A stretch of DNA of 25,114 nucleotides from Stephanodiscus triporus (taxonomy: Eukaryota; Bacillariophyta; Thalassiosirophyceae; Thalassiosirales; Thalassiosiraceae), in NCBI GenBank assembly GCA_036939755.1, contig JALLAZ010000099.1, positions 1 through 25,114 on the forward strand. Reading direction: 5' to 3'. Numbering within the stretch: the first letter of the stretch is position 1; each line of letters starts with the position of its first letter. Made by a program: the position numbers and the translations under genes. Positions 1-13,104 of this stretch are shown here, piece by piece. The notes beneath the pieces are model-generated. The model made no database searches. It was not told the DNA's origin and saw nothing but the letters and a program-made list of their open reading frames with translations.

Positions 1-161
1 CTCGTCCAGGGAGCGAGAGAGGCGCCCTGAGGCTGGGCGGCCAGCTTCGTCCATGCGTGTGTGTCGTGTGTCTCGCAGTATCTACGATAAGTACCATACG
101 ATACCAAGCTCTACTATTTCCTCGGGTGTGCGCTGTTAACAACGAACCAAGCTAACAACCA

Positions 162-1421
162 ATGATGACGGCGCGCCCGACAACAGCTGCCGTCCTCTCC
201 CTCGTCGTGGGTCTGCTGCTTTGCCTTCGATGCACCAGCGCATTTTCCACGACGCGTGCCGCGGCCGCCGCACCACCTCGCGGATTCGCCTCGCTCTCCC
301 CTCGCGCGTCCTCTTCGTCGTCGTCGTCGTCGTCGGCGGCGGCGTCGTCGTCGTCGGCGGCGGCCGGCGTCGGTCGAGGTCGATGCCGTCGCGACGAAGA
401 AGACGAAGTCTCCCATCATCCCCACCAGCGACGACGGAGGGAGCTCGTGATCCGATCCATCGCCTCGGCGACGGCGGGGATGGTCCTGCGCGGATCGGCG
501 GCGGCGTCGATCGTCTTCCCCCTCCTCGACGCGGCGCCGGCCCTGGCGGACGACGAGTACGACGACGACGACGGCGCGATTCGCATTCCGAGGATCACGC
601 ACAGGGCCTACCTCGACGTCGTATTCGGCGATAGTCGCGGCGGGGGGGGGGGCGGCGAGGGCAGGAGGAGCAGGCTGGTCATCGGACTCTTCGGGGACTC
701 GTCGCCGAGGATGGTGAAGAATTTCCTGACGCTTTGCGCGAACCGCGATGCCGACGGGCCCTCCTACGTTGGCTCGACGTTCTACAGAGGTGAGGGCGTC
801 GCGCGTATGTATTGCAGCACTCTATAATAATATATCACGTCTCTCGCCGAAAGATCGTGCCAGGCGCAACGTAACATCCGATTTTATATATTCGTTATAT
901 TTCTCACCAAAACACTCCGCGCCTCGCTCGCGTGGTCGAAAAAATCCCCCTCCATCGAAATCGGGCGGCGACCCCCCCCCCCCCCAACCAACATCGACGC
1001 GCGTTTCGATCGTCGCGTCTCTGCAAACATCAATCGCGCCCGCGAAGCGCTTTCCGGCAACTCGATCCAGGGCGGCGCCATCGGATATCCCACCGGCAAG
1101 TCCGGCACGAGCTCGTTCGAGAACGGCGCGCCCTTCGCGCCGGACAATTACGACGTCCGCCACTCGAGGGCGGGACTCGTGAGCGCCGTGCGCGCGAATG
1201 CGAACGGCGACGTGGATTCGAGGTTCTTCGTTCAGACGGAGGACGACGCGGGTTGGGCCGACGGGAGGTACGCGGCGTTCGGGATAGTTCTCGACGATGG
1301 CGATGATGAGAGGGGGATGGACTTGGTCAGGAGGATCAGCAGGGTCGAGGTGAAGACGCCCCAGAATAGTCCGAAGGAACCGATAACCATCGTCGGGTGC
1401 GGGGTGTTGGCGGAGAGGTGA
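162..1421 (+). CDS. Thylakoid-lumen cyclophilin-type peptidyl-prolyl isomerase, two exons
   Basis: Exons 162-789 and 1048-1421 give 333 residues; the intron is phase 1 (AGAG|GTGAGG ... GCGAAG|CG). The splice joins FYR to ALSGNSIQGGAIG, which restores the cyclophilin core. The stop follows a canonical GCGVL-type C-terminus (IVGCGVLAER). Residues 1-27 form an ER signal peptide ending CTSA|F, the diatom plastid motif. A Ser/Ala/Arg-rich transit stretch follows, then RRRRELVIRS and a hydrophobic run ending APALA at residue 129, a typical lumen cleavage site. The mature protein would therefore act in prolyl isomerisation or folding in the thylakoid lumen. The Arg of FYR and the Trp of GWADGRY are kept, but the usual catalytic-pocket Gln and His positions read Arg (SRFFVQT) and Tyr (DGRYAAFG), so activity may be weak. 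The start is the first ATG of two in tandem, in the context AACCAATGATG. The family is secure; the exact paralogue is not. Confidence 0.88.
309..364 (+). repeat. TCG/GGC triplet microsatellite in the transit-peptide coding region
   Basis: Runs of TCG and GCG triplets encode poly-Ser and poly-Ala between the ER signal and the lumen signal of the cyclophilin. The repeat stays in codon register, so length changes would be tolerated in a low-complexity transit peptide. The same repeat creates long arginine-rich antisense ORFs with no coding value. Confidence 0.8.
790..1047 (+). other. Intron of the cyclophilin gene
   Basis: This is a 258-bp GT-AG intron inferred from protein continuity on both sides. 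It contains a run of 14 C at 972-985 and AT-rich stretches near 880-905. If it were not spliced, the frame would end at 827. An upstream AG acceptor is possible, but only 1047|1048 gives both the right phase and the FYR-x-LSGNSIQGG join. Confidence 0.8.
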
Positions 1422-1879
1422 AAGACTACCCCCCGACCGAAGACGATGATGCAGCCGGGCGTGATGTTCCACACGAAGACGGCTTTCACGGGAACCGGAG
1501 GACGACTACAATGGCGGTGTTAATGAGCTCATCATAGCTATGATATAATGATACATGCTTAGTTTTCTCCGTCTATTGAGAGATAATCTAATAGAGGCTT
1601 CAAAATAACCCCCAGTGCTAAGACGCATGTCTCACGCAGCATCTTCCCCATGAAACCTTCCCCACCCCTTTCAATTCCCGAACAAAATCAAGGGAACGGC
1701 ACCTTTCGTCTGGAATGTGTATCAAGTAAATAGGTCCCAGTTTTTGTAGATTCAATTATTTCAGTAACTGACATCCAGTCACGCTAGATGTAGTAACGCG
1801 CCTCTTTCTCTTAAAATAATATCATCCTTTATGGGACTCTACTACAGTTTATTTTTCTATCCGACGGCATGACAACTAC
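1422..1879. other. Intergenic space between convergent genes (3' UTRs)
   Basis: The cyclophilin gene and the BEACH gene end facing each other, 458 bp apart. No coding ORF or structured element stands out. The sequence is more AT-rich than the flanking exons and probably holds both 3' UTRs. Confidence 0.7.
1848..1853 (-). promoter_or_regulatory. Candidate polyadenylation signal of the BEACH gene
   Basis: On the minus strand AATAAA begins 27 bases past the TAA stop at 1880-1882. It supports the end of this transcript close to the stop. The hexamer could be there by chance in AT-rich sequence. Confidence 0.4.
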
Positions 1880-4800
1880 TTACCCCTTCTTCTTTCGGAA
1901 GAAGAATCCGCCCTCTCGCTCCTTTACAACGCTGAACGCCTCCTTTGATATCTCCTTCGCGGAACCAAAGAAGCTCGAGCCGAAGGACGAAACTCCACCC
2001 AGGGCATTCTTGACCGTTTGCGCGGGCAACGCGAGGACGCTGCCGACCGCGGACGAGACCGTATTCCGTTGATGCTCGTGGCTCCATTTGCTGATCCCGC
2101 GCAGCGCGTGCAGGCGCAGCGCTCCCGCGGAACAGCCGGCGGCGGCCACGACAGGTCTGGCCAACGTCGGCCCGAAGTCGACGTCGTACACGGCCTGCTC
2201 ATTTTCTGACACTCCCCACCTATCGATGGTAACGAGAGGCCGAAGGGACGACACAAGATGAACCGAAACCCCCCCTCCAGCGCACACGAAGACTGCCCTC
2301 CCATCAGCGGTCGGGAGAATCTTCTTGGGTGTACCCATGGATGATGGTAATGGGCGTGAACCCACATGCCTTCCCTCTACGGTAAATAGTTCCAATGAAA
2401 ATACTTCTTTCGCCGTGTTATCTCCGCGCATGAACTTTGTAGAGCAAACACCAATAACGAAGCCTAGTGTACTGAGGCATAAAGCTTGTGTGTTCGCAAA
2501 CGTCGTCTCGATTTCATATCCTTCGTATGTTTCCTCGGCCACATCCACGGCCATCGCTGTTAATAAGTGTCTTGCATTTGCAACATCTGGGGGCTTGAAA
2601 TTTCTAACCATTGCACCATTCCCAATGTCAAAGAGACAGCACAGTTTGGACGAGACGCTGACACATAATCCCAGAGAGCATGAGATGGCTACACCATATA
2701 CAGACGAACCGCCATGACCGCCCATCCTAAGTCTAGGTCTCAGTGGCCAATAATGTGAAGAAATAAATCGCCAGAGGGTGGCACTTCCATCGGCGCTACC
2801 TACAATGACAAGTTCGCCGCCAACGCCTCCCTGTCCTGACGCGGTCCCAACGGGATCCATATCAATTGCTGTAATGCAGTCGGCATGAATCGAAGGGACG
2901 ATTACTTCTCCCTGTATTTGCCCCTTGACAGGGTCCACAAGTTGCATGGCCAAAGCACCACGTCCATCACCATCGCTTACAACAAGAATCAGCGATCGGT
3001 TTGCAAACATAGTTTTTGAAATCGCAACTGCCGCATTTCGACAATCCTCACTTCCCGTCGTGGCGTATGGCAGACGAGGGATGGTTCGAAAACTAAACAG
3101 CTCTCGTTGTGCCACGAAGCAACCTTTGTCGCGGAAAATGTCGCCACTTTTGTCTGTTTTGTCGTCGTGGGAGGTGTCGGAATCGGCTTCTGACACCTCA
3201 TCATCGTCATCAAAGTCAGGTTTCCAGGCCCACCTAAAGAAATGAAAGACTCCCTTTGAGTCTACAGCCAGGCATCGATCCGTCGTTGCTAGCCTGATGG
3301 AAACAAGAGGTGCGTGTGGCCCTGGCGGGGGAGCTCCAAGATGTACCTGAAAAATGACAAACGTCGAAAAGAATGAAGTGAGAATCCAGGTTACACAACA
3401 CGAGTTGACATGTGAAAGTTGAATCAATAGTGTGAATAACTCACCCAGTAAGAAAGGGGGGCATCAGCAAAAGGCAAGTCTCTCTTTGATAGAGTTTCTT
3501 CTTCGTTGTCTGCATCCATTGTTCGTATCTGATCAAGCGACCTGTGCGAACGCAGTGGTGCCATTTTCATGTCATACAAATCCGAGAGTGTCTGGTGACG
3601 ACGGCGATTCTCGCGAGATTGCTTCTTCGCATGACGCCTGTAAAATAATTGCATAGGGCACTGTCCAAAGTGGGCAATTTGTAGCTCTGTTGCCTGGCGC
3701 AAGCCCTCATCTTCGATACTTGCGACATCAACGGACCCATAGTAAGTTAAGTAGAAATATACGTTATTTGCCTCGATGGCGGCTTTCCCTTGTTGCTTCC
3801 TTCCAAAGATAAGATCAATCCAATCCGGCAGCATTTTTGAGCAAATATCGCTTTCTAATGCAAGACGCTACATGTGTGCGTTTGTTTCAGTGAAGCGAGC
3901 CAAAAAGACAAATTAGTATAAAACACGACATCGACAACCAACGTTCAAATCGGTTGTCCATGGGACACGCGCTGGGGATTACGCACCATGACTTCAACAA
4001 ATTTTTCGGGACTCCCTTTCGCCCATGGCGGTAGCATAACATCACCTAGAATCTCCCCATCTTGGCTTGTCCCAAGCTTGAACTCATTTGAATTCCTCAA
4101 AAAAGAAGGGTTCGAATAGAACTCAGGAGTTAATTCTTTCACTTCGGCGGCTGACCTTCCTGTGCACATGTCCCAAGTACGCTTTACAGAGCTAAACAAG
4201 CGATCTGCCACATCGAAATGTCCCGATTGCAGCTGCCTATGCAGGGAAGAAAATGGGTGCATTCTGATCAAAAAATGAATCACCACACCTGCGCTCGTTG
4301 AATAGTGAGAACCGTACATAAATGGAGGGATAGATGGGTCGTCAAAAGTATTGAATCGATCAAGGAGCTCAGCGAGCCTCTCTTCATTCAATGCACCCAT
4401 CGGCTTGGACATGTCACGAAAGTTAGCCTTGTCTTGTAGGTCTGGGACTTCTTCTGAAGTGTAGTTGGACAAAACCCACGGGAATACAGGATATTGGCAG
4501 ATATCGTTATATGATCGCCCAGCCAGGACATTCAAACATAACAAGTAGTCGAAATTTGAGATAGCATCATGACTCCAAGCATGCGTCAGCTTTCTCAGCT
4601 CTTCGTGAAGAAATTGCCCCGATTTGTCTGGATATTGCTTTACTGTCTGCATGGGGGCACGTTTCATGATGGCGTTTGCCGCATCATCGCGCCTTGTATT
4701 CCCCCATGTACCAGCACCAAAATCTATGAACAATGATCTAGAACCTGCGAAAAAGGCAGTGCCACCAGATGTCACGCCCGCAGATGGAATGAAGAAGAGT

Positions 4801-7800
4801 TCTAATGCAGAATCACGTAGTCTGTATCGTCGTAGGTAAATATGGGAAGCTTCGGATATGTTCCATCTCGTCGCTTTCAGACGCATTGCTGCTCTCGTGT
4901 GCATTTCTTCATCACGCTTCTGGACTTCGTTTGGAGAAAGATCCTCAAGCTTCTTCTGGTGATAAGACTCGTATTCTCCTTCAACCAACCCCTCTCCGTC
5001 CTCATATTCTACAATCAAATGACTCTCGGTCAGGATAAGGGTGCACTTGAGGCTGCAATTGCGTACGAGATAAGTTAAATGTAACGAGGTGTAAGGATCT
5101 CAAATCAATAATATGATACCCAAATCTCAACAACAAAAATATGAACAAGTCGAGGCTCACCTGCAATCAGGTTTCACTTGGAGACAGCTACTGTAATATT
5201 CTTCCATTGATCCGCCACCAAGTCTCCTTCCTTCACCCATGCTATGAAGAGAGCTACTGTCTGGAGGATACGAGAAACTAGATGCAGCAAAGTGAAAGGT
5301 ACCCTGTTGTTGGATGGCAAGAGGGCTCATTGGCGTGTCTTCTTCGCTCTTCATCAATTTGATTTCTGTGTCGACAACGCCAGCTGGGGCAGACTCAACA
5401 TTCTCTTCCTCATTACCAAATGAAATAGTGGACTCTCTCCTGTCTGTGAAATGTAAATCTGCCTCTCTCTCATCGAAATCATCTGCCATCGCATTTTCCC
5501 TGTGAGATTCGTCCAAGCTGTCAAACTGCTCTAACATATCCTCGGATATTTCTTTCTTAGTAATATCGACAATCTTGACGTTCTGGCTCAACAATTTTAT
5601 ATCAATGGTAGTGCTAGAAACACTAGAAGAACGCCGAGCCAACTCAGGAGAATGATCCAAATAACTTGGGATGAATCGGGGGAAAAGGGGGAAAACAGGA
5701 ACGGTCGCAATTTTGTCTACGAAATCGCGCCCACCGTCGTTTACAGCCTGCAGAGGTACGGCAGCATTTACAAAGTCAATCCGTGCGCATCGGTATAGAC
5801 ATCAGCAAAATGGGGAAAAAACGACGATCGCTTACCCGCTCCCACAAACAATTATTGATTCCTGCATCTATGCAGTCCATCCATGTGTTCCAACAAAGAC
5901 GTTCTACGAAAGCAGTTCGACCGAACCTCCGCCGAAGAAAATATTCATAGGCAAGGTACTGATGCTGATGTCTCAGAATTGATTGTACTTCTATAAATCG
6001 CGCCATTGCATCGGATGCGGATAAAGACGTGATGCTCGGCATTTTCGTCGAAGGTGGTCTCGTGTCCTCGCTGAACGATTTATTAGTAGAGCCAAGGTGA
6101 ATGCTTTCGTCAAAGAGATCAACTAGCTCTGCCTCAGCTGCATCTTGTATCTGAATTTTGTCCCAATTATCAATGTAACGCTCAAGAATTGAAAGCACAC
6201 ATTGGGACTTTTCTTCGGGACTTTGACGAATCGCCTCTTCGCGACAGCATTGATTCAGGGCAGCACCAAGACCTTTGTAGTGAGACCAGCCCATTGGTGA
6301 CACAATTAGCTTCGTGGGGTCATCATTGAGGTTTGCATCTCCCGGGAAAGAGACAAAATCAGCGCCATTCTCTGGAAGAACGTTCTTGCCTAAAATGAGT
6401 CTTTCAATAACTTGAGCATGCAGTCCTTCTTTATTTCCGGTGTTCTTGTCAGCTTGCGAGGATTCTTCTTTGACATCCGAGTTTTCACCATGATTTGGGG
6501 CGGTAACGTCGTATTCGTATGCATCAAATGACGCCCTTTCTTTGCGTATGCTTTCTTCCATGTACCGTAAACTCATCGCTCGTACGATTGTCATCACTAA
6601 AGTACTACAGAGCACCACAGCTTTCGTGTCTCCCATTATTTGGTGGTGAGTGATAGACCGACGAAAAGTGGCAACTGCATTCATAAAAACGTCACGGCTT
6701 ATGGGAAAACCAAGGCCCTGAATTGCTGCAACAAGAGATTTATCAAGTTCCGCACAGACTAACTCCAAGAGAATCGATGTTGAATGAGATGAAGTTATTA
6801 CAACAGCTTCGCTTCTAATAATTCCAGTTGCAGGAACAACAATTCGAACGCACGACTGCAAAATTGGCAGAAGAAGCTTTGAATTCGAAGGATCGGATGA
6901 ATGCTTCGGATTGGACTCGTGTTGCTTACCACTGGAGGCCTGGTGGTACAGCTCATAATTGCTGTGAGGGAGTGATTTTTCAACAGAATTGTTCCGTGCC
7001 GTGTCTGTATTAGCATTGGCTTGGTATTCTAACATCATCCCCACCTCTTCTGAAGTAAAACGAGAGGTTGAGGGTTTTATCTGTGTCCAGCCCCCACATT
7101 CACGACCAGATACCATCATCTCAAGAAGGGCTTTCAGTAGGCGCACTTGGTCAATGGAATACTTGTTTGAGCCATTGCGATCGTGACTCAAAATTGAGCC
7201 TCGTCGGTTGGTCTTCTCAGGCTGTGATATCAACTCCTTTTCTTCCACCAAGTCCATTAAACGAGCAACTGCAGAGCAGGTTTCGATATTCCACGGACGA
7301 TGGTCATGATGGCGGGCAAATTTACTCAAAACTAGCGCAGCAAGATGACACAGGGTCGATTTTGGCAGAGTCTTCTCCGATTTTATTGTCTCTTCTGTGT
7401 TCATCAGCGAATGATGTTCATTCTTTCCCTTTTTATTCACGGATGCAGATAAGGCGTAGCTTTTGTCAGACAGAGAAGTAATTACGCTGCGCCAAACCGC
7501 TGTTGATGCTTCTCCTCCGCCATACATCATTGCCTGGGCTACCAATCGAGAAACGGCGTAGAGAGCCATGTCTTGGACTGAACTTAGGTCATCGTGAACA
7601 CATTGCTCTAGACTGAGCTCTAAAAATTTTGCAGGATCATGTCCTTCTAAAACATTTGCAACAGAAGCTCGCCTCGGGTCTGAAAGTGACGTGGTTTGGC
7701 GCAAAAGTATTGCAGTAGAAAAACGTCTTGAAGGCTGTGGAACTCGGACAACTCCCACTGGGAATGCCGTCGCGGCGTCATCGGGCTGAATATCACCAGT

Positions 7801-10800
7801 TGAAGATGGAATATCTACCCAATCTTTATCTGTCGAGTCAGATCGTTTACGAAGTATTGGCTCTGAGGGCTGGGCTGCATCATTGATCCTTCTATCATCT
7901 GATGCCCTATAAGTTTGCCCTTTGTGCTGTTTTTTGTCATTCAAGAGCTTCGTACTCCAATGGATCGGTTCATCGAGCAATGACACGACTTGTAAAAGGA
8001 TGGGAACATACTCTTTGGCACCTGACACGAACACCTTCTTGGCTCTATGCAATTGATCCCCGCCCTTTGCATTAGATTTCGCACCAAGCAGACCTCCCTT
8101 TTTGCTCCCATACAGAGCTTGAATGGCGAGACTAAGCATTGACAGGAGTTCTTTTAGCACATCTACTGAGAGATATGTTTCATCAGTTATTATCATCCTC
8201 GTTTGCGGTTGGTGATCATTTGGATCACTTCTGATCATTGAGGGAGAAAGTAATGATTGGGCCACCCCTGGAAAAAGCGGCATAAATGCTGATAGTCTCC
8301 GCGAGATAGATTCAATCCTTGTGCTAGTTAAACTTTTCGATAATGATTTATTACTCAGTCAGTAATAGGTGCCCGCGAATGAGGAACAAGAATGTCACAA
8401 ACTCACCTATCTTTCTCTCTTGATGAACTTAAGACGAAAAAGTGCGAGAGCACCGCCAGCACGTCGCTTGCAGCCTTCCTGTCACTTTGGAGGCCCAGCA
8501 TAGCTTTGTCGAGCGAACCCGCTTTTCCGGCCAAAAGAATCAAATGTCCAGTAGAAGTGGATATCAATTTGCTCTCTTCCATACCAGCCAAAGAGCTCAG
8601 CCACTGGAGACAAATTTCGCATTGATGTGGTATGGCGGGGAAGGAAGGAAAGGCGGGTTCAGAACAGGATATGAAAGATTTCTTCTACTAGAACGAAAAC
8701 ACTAAGCTCACCGCAAAAGTAAGTAAAGATAGACGCCAATGATAGGTCCAGTCAAGGGGGTGGACGGCATCCGGATCAACATTACTGTCAAACTCAATAG
8801 ATTGTGACAATTCTATGTCACTGTTTTCTTGGGCGTCACTTGGCCCACTCCCTTTCGGTTGGTTTGAAAACCGTGGACTGCTTCGACTCAACAGCAATGG
8901 CGCCACAATATCGTGGTAATGGCAGAGCAACAAATTTCGTCCCAGGCGAGACTCCAACGCAATGTCTTGCGGCAGTCGACGATTGCCTCTCTTCTTCTGT
9001 TTATTTGCAGGCGGCGATGACGGAAATCCAAGACAGAGGGTGCTCATCACGCCACACTTGACCAAAAGTCTTGCAATAGACGTCGTGATAACGTGTGCGC
9101 ATATAGAGCCGAGTGGGCATTCGGTGAGAGTGCCTACTAAAGCACCAACGTCGCGCTCTCCTCGAGAAACTGATGAACCAGCAGCCGATGTTAGCGTGGA
9201 GAGAAGCATGGTGTACAGTATGTCAGAGAGCGAAGATGCAACCGATTCAACCGCAATTTTAGTTGTTGTCAATGAAGTGACCGATTCTTGCGGTACCGGC
9301 CCTTTTGGAGACATCAGAGAATGGTCAAAGCGAATTCGCAGACAATCTAAAAAGTACTGAAGGTTGATTTGCTTCCTCAACAACGAGCCATAATCCTCCC
9401 CGGGAAAAATAACAGCTTGATCCACTTCCATCGATGTCGAATCAACTTGGCAATATCTGCTGGCAATCGCCTTGAGTATAGGTGCGGCCCCAATCGGATC
9501 ACTCCCCAGAAGATCGAAATCCATCGCGAGTCCAAATAGGGAAGTTAAAGCTAAATCAGAAGCGCGTCGTACTCTCAGCAGTCCCCGACATGGATTGATG
9601 ACAGCATGGGAAAGATGATGATCGACTCTCGCTATGTTGGGACCGCAGCAAACGTCAATTAACTCTACTATTGCATTGGCAATCGCCAATGGGAGGATGG
9701 GCGGACTGGAAGAATCATGATCCATGTCGTAGTCTACGTTCTCGCTCGATGAATTTATCGTGCCACTGAGACCACTCACTTTTCTGCCCGAAAATCGCGG
9801 AACAGGTGTATCTACAGTTTTATTCCTCGTCAGCAATCCCAACCTTGCCCCGCGGATCAAAACTTTTCGAACCAACGTCGCCAAGACATGAATCACACCA
9901 TTCTGTAACGCGTCATCTCGCATGGCACTCCCACTGCATCGCATGCATTCGGCAACCAACCGTATAAGACAACCTGCCAATTCTCCATCATTGCACAATA
10001 GATCATTCAAATGTGCGAAACTTTCGACGTGTATTGTCTTTTGCACGTTATTCACCTCCTCGTTGCCAGCATACGGCAGCGCCAAACGGAAGGGAAGGAG
10101 AGATAAATTCATGGCATTCGCAGCCTGGATGGCACGTGGAAATGATATAGGAGGATTGTCGTTGAGATTGTAATCGTCAGTGTCCGGCGCCGTCGAGGGC
10201 GGGCGGATCCTTATCGTGGAATCCCGCTGCCGCTCGCTATTGATGTAATTCCAAGTGACATTTTGATAGGAAGCATTGCCGGTAATTTCCATGCCCGCAG
10301 ATGACATTGGAGGGCTGGGAGCAGTAGGGCGGACAATTCCCACCTTGGGAACGGCGTCAGCGCCTCCGATGCGGGACGGGGCCGCCGACGGCAGGCAGAC
10401 CATCCTCCTCTTCGTTTCGTGATACTGATGTTTCCGCTTTGGCGACGAAGACGCCGATGGCGATGATGGAACGGCGCCTCCATATATTTTGGTATCCGCT
10501 GAATGGAACGTCCACACCACGCGTCCCAACAAACCTTGCAAGTAGACGTGCGCATCTTTTTCCTCTCCGCTGCCGATCCACGTCTCGTCGGTCTTTCCAA
10601 ATGATGACTCCTGCGAGGCGGCCGAGGTCGAGGTCGGTAAATCATGATTTTGGAAAACGTCGCCTTCGTTATTTACCCCCGTGGCGCTCATCATGCCGCC
10701 GCCGTCGCCACTGCCACCGGGATAAACTCCCGGCGTTATGCCGACGGAGACGGGAATGCCGAGCGAGCGCGGGGGCAAGAGCTCGTGAGCGCCCGGACCT

Positions 10801-12894
10801 GTCCCGCCTCCCATGATGCCCCCACTTCCGCCGCCGCCACCGCCCGAGGCGCCGTCCGGGGCGGTACCGTAATACCCGTGTCCCGCGGACAGGGCCACGA
10901 TGGCGTCGCGATTCTGGGGATTTGTCGGCACCGGACCCAAAAGGAAGGACAGGCCCGTACCGCATCCGCCGCTCCCGGACGACGACGAGTAGTCCCCCAA
11001 CGGACCGCGTTCGGCGACGATGGCGAGGACGGAGTTGGGAATAGGCGGGCCGGCGAGGAGCGCCACCGAGTGGACGGAGGCGATGCACGATCGAAATGAC
11101 GTCTTCCACTTTGTCGTGGGGGACGACGTCGTTGTTCCCGACGACAATGGGGAGGCGGCGGCGGCGGCGGGAGGAGGATAAGGATCCAACGCCTCCACCT
11201 CCACTCCATTGTCAAAGGGGCCGTCAAGCAGTGTGCATTCCGCGAGGATGCCCATGTTGAGCAGCCGCCGTCGCTCCTGCTCGTCCGTTCGCGCGTCCCC
11301 GCAATGGCGGACGTCGGGTAAGACGCCGACCAAGGAGACTGGGGGCGCGATCGTCGTGGCGTCAAGCGCGGGGAATCCCAACTCCCCCCTCATCATCTCC
11401 TCGCCGTTGACGCTCACGATCAACTCTGGCCGACGGAGATAGGGATGGGTGTGCTGGATGGCGATCAGGCTCCATTCGTCGGCGGGGAGGGTGATGTCAG
11501 AAGACACGAATTGTCCCCCCCCGCCGCCGGGCGCGGCGGGGAGAGCTTCTCCACCATTTCCATACTTCCCATTCTTTCTTCTCCCCGACGACGACGCTGA
11601 AGTCTTTTGAGATTGAGAAGAAGACGGCGCCTGATCTAGCTGCTGCAGCTGCTGCTGGAAATGCTCCATGTTTCGCGAATGGGTACCGCCGCCGCCCTTG
11701 AAGCTGATATTAGGCGATGTCCTCGACCTGCCGCTGGCGTTGCGCCTCGTCCTTTTCCTCTCCTTCTTATCGTCGACGGCGACGTCGTCGTCATCGTCGT
11801 CGATATTATCACTAATAATGGCGCCGGCGTCGCCTCCGTTGTCATCGGCGGGAGCGGTGACATCGTCGACACCCTCCCCCGAACCGGTTGCCGCCGACGA
11901 GGTCGGGTAAAGGCGCGAAAGGATCGCCTCGGCATTATTATTCGGCAGGGTGTAAGCGGTGACGGTCGCGGTCAACATCGTCGACATCGTCGCGCCGCCG
12001 TCGTCGCCCTTTCCGCTCCCGCCGACCGCCGGGGGGGCGACGATCGCCCTCCACTGTCCCATGACGGCGCAAACCCCCACCGCCCTGCCGCCGAGGCCAT
12101 TATCGCCCGCGCGGCCGTCGTCGTCGTCGAGGCCCGTGGCGAAACGGTACAGGACCTGCCTTCGGGGAGTACGACGTCGCGGACGACGGTCGTCGTCGTC
12201 GTCGTCTCGTGCGTTCGGGGTCAGGGTCGGTCTGACCCATAGCAGCACCGAGTACCCCTTGCGGAACGTCCTGTGGAAGTCCAATCCAGGCAGGCGCAGG
12301 CCCCCGCCGCGGACTACGTCCCTCGTCCTCGAGACGGCCCTCGCCCTCGCATTGACGTCGTTCTCCGCGTCGTCGGCCATGAAGAAATCGTCGTCGTCGT
12401 CGTCGCCGTCGCCGCTGTCGTACACGTCGTCCGCCGAGATCGGGGGGCGGAGCTCCCAGTGAGACCCGACGCACCCGTGCAGTCGCGCAGACGTCGTAGC
12501 GGTCGCGGCGGTCGTCGTGGCCGTCGTCCCCCCCCCCCCCACCGCGCGCGACCGCAGCGCATCGAGGAGCCTCGACGCCGCCTCCAGCTTCTCCGCGCGA
12601 CGTCCCTCGTGACGCGAACTTCGCAGCAACCTCGCGGGGGCGAACCTGCTAAGCAGATCCCGCGGCGACGTCGACGCCGACGCAGTCGCGGCGGGGGAGG
12701 TGGCGGGATCCGGATCGCCGGGGGGGACGACCGAGATCAGGCGGAGCAATTCGAGGTGAAGGTGCTCGTGCAGGGAGCGCGACGATGACGATGACGACGA
12801 CGACGACGACGACGACGGGGGGACGGAGGAGGAGGAGGAGGAGGAGGAGGAGGTTTGTCCGTCGTCCCTTCCCCCGGAGCGCGACCGATCCCCA

Positions 12895-12929
<35 letters not shown>

Positions 12930-12950
12930 CGCTCCACCGTCGATGACCAT
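1880..12950 (-). CDS. Giant BEACH-WD40 protein (neurobeachin/LYST-like superfamily), seven exons
   Basis: Exons in transcript order are 12950-8712, 8603-8407, 8296-5836, 5747-5161, 5052-3987, 3867-3445 and 3346-1880. They total 10,440 nt and 3479 residues; all junctions are GT-AG and in phase. The start is ATG in CACCAATGG. Residues 1-60 are Ala/Ser repeats. About 217-525 is a ConA/LamG-like domain ([21 protein letters not shown]). Much of 930-2300 looks like an alpha-solenoid. A PH-like domain begins near 2470 and BEACH spans about 2641-2930 ([40 protein letters not shown] across a splice, WIDLIFG at 2866-2872). WD40-type sequence follows, with [12 protein letters not shown] at 3174-3185. 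BEACH proteins are large scaffolds in vesicle traffic, autophagy and membrane fission, and the same broad role is inferred here. Which BEACH subfamily it belongs to is not determined. Confidence 0.93.
12779..12935 (-). repeat. Ser/Ala codon repeats in the BEACH gene N-terminus
   Basis: On the minus strand, GCG TCG dipeptide repeats (Ala-Ser x6) at about 12895-12930 are followed by serine codon tracts at about 12785-12860. These use both TCN and other Ser triplets and are split by PPSS and VPP. They are in frame with the main ORF. Similar Asp tracts occur near 12385-12405 and 11780-11800. Such triplet runs are typical of this window's GC-rich exons and also give rise to spurious Arg-rich antisense ORFs. 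Confidence 0.8.
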
Positions 12951-13104
12951 TGGTGACGCTATTCAATCGCGGGTCGCACTATTTGTCGTCGTTGTGTGTC
13001 GTCGCTGTGATGTGATTCCTGATATCGTTCTGGCTTTCGATAATCCTGTCTGTCTTTATCTACTTTCATGGGCCGGCTGGCGCCGCCGGCGGCGCGCGGC
13101 TGCC

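Noticed and set aside
114..602. Long arginine-rich ORFs on the minus strand and in other + frames over the cyclophilin leader
   Set aside because: They are shadows of TCG/GGC triplet repeats, with poly-Arg and no domain; the cyclophilin frame explains the sequence.
822..1472. 216-codon minus-strand ORF across the cyclophilin intron and exon 2
   Set aside because: No motif is visible, and it opposes a well-supported exon.
8392..8705. + strand ORFs over the first two BEACH introns
   Set aside because: They overlap intron and exon sequence of the opposite gene and show no domain.
10211..12788. Large + and - strand ORFs overlapping the first BEACH exon
   Set aside because: They are Arg/Pro-rich products of GC-rich codon use in the other frames. 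The BEACH frame has the domain matches and continues through the splices.
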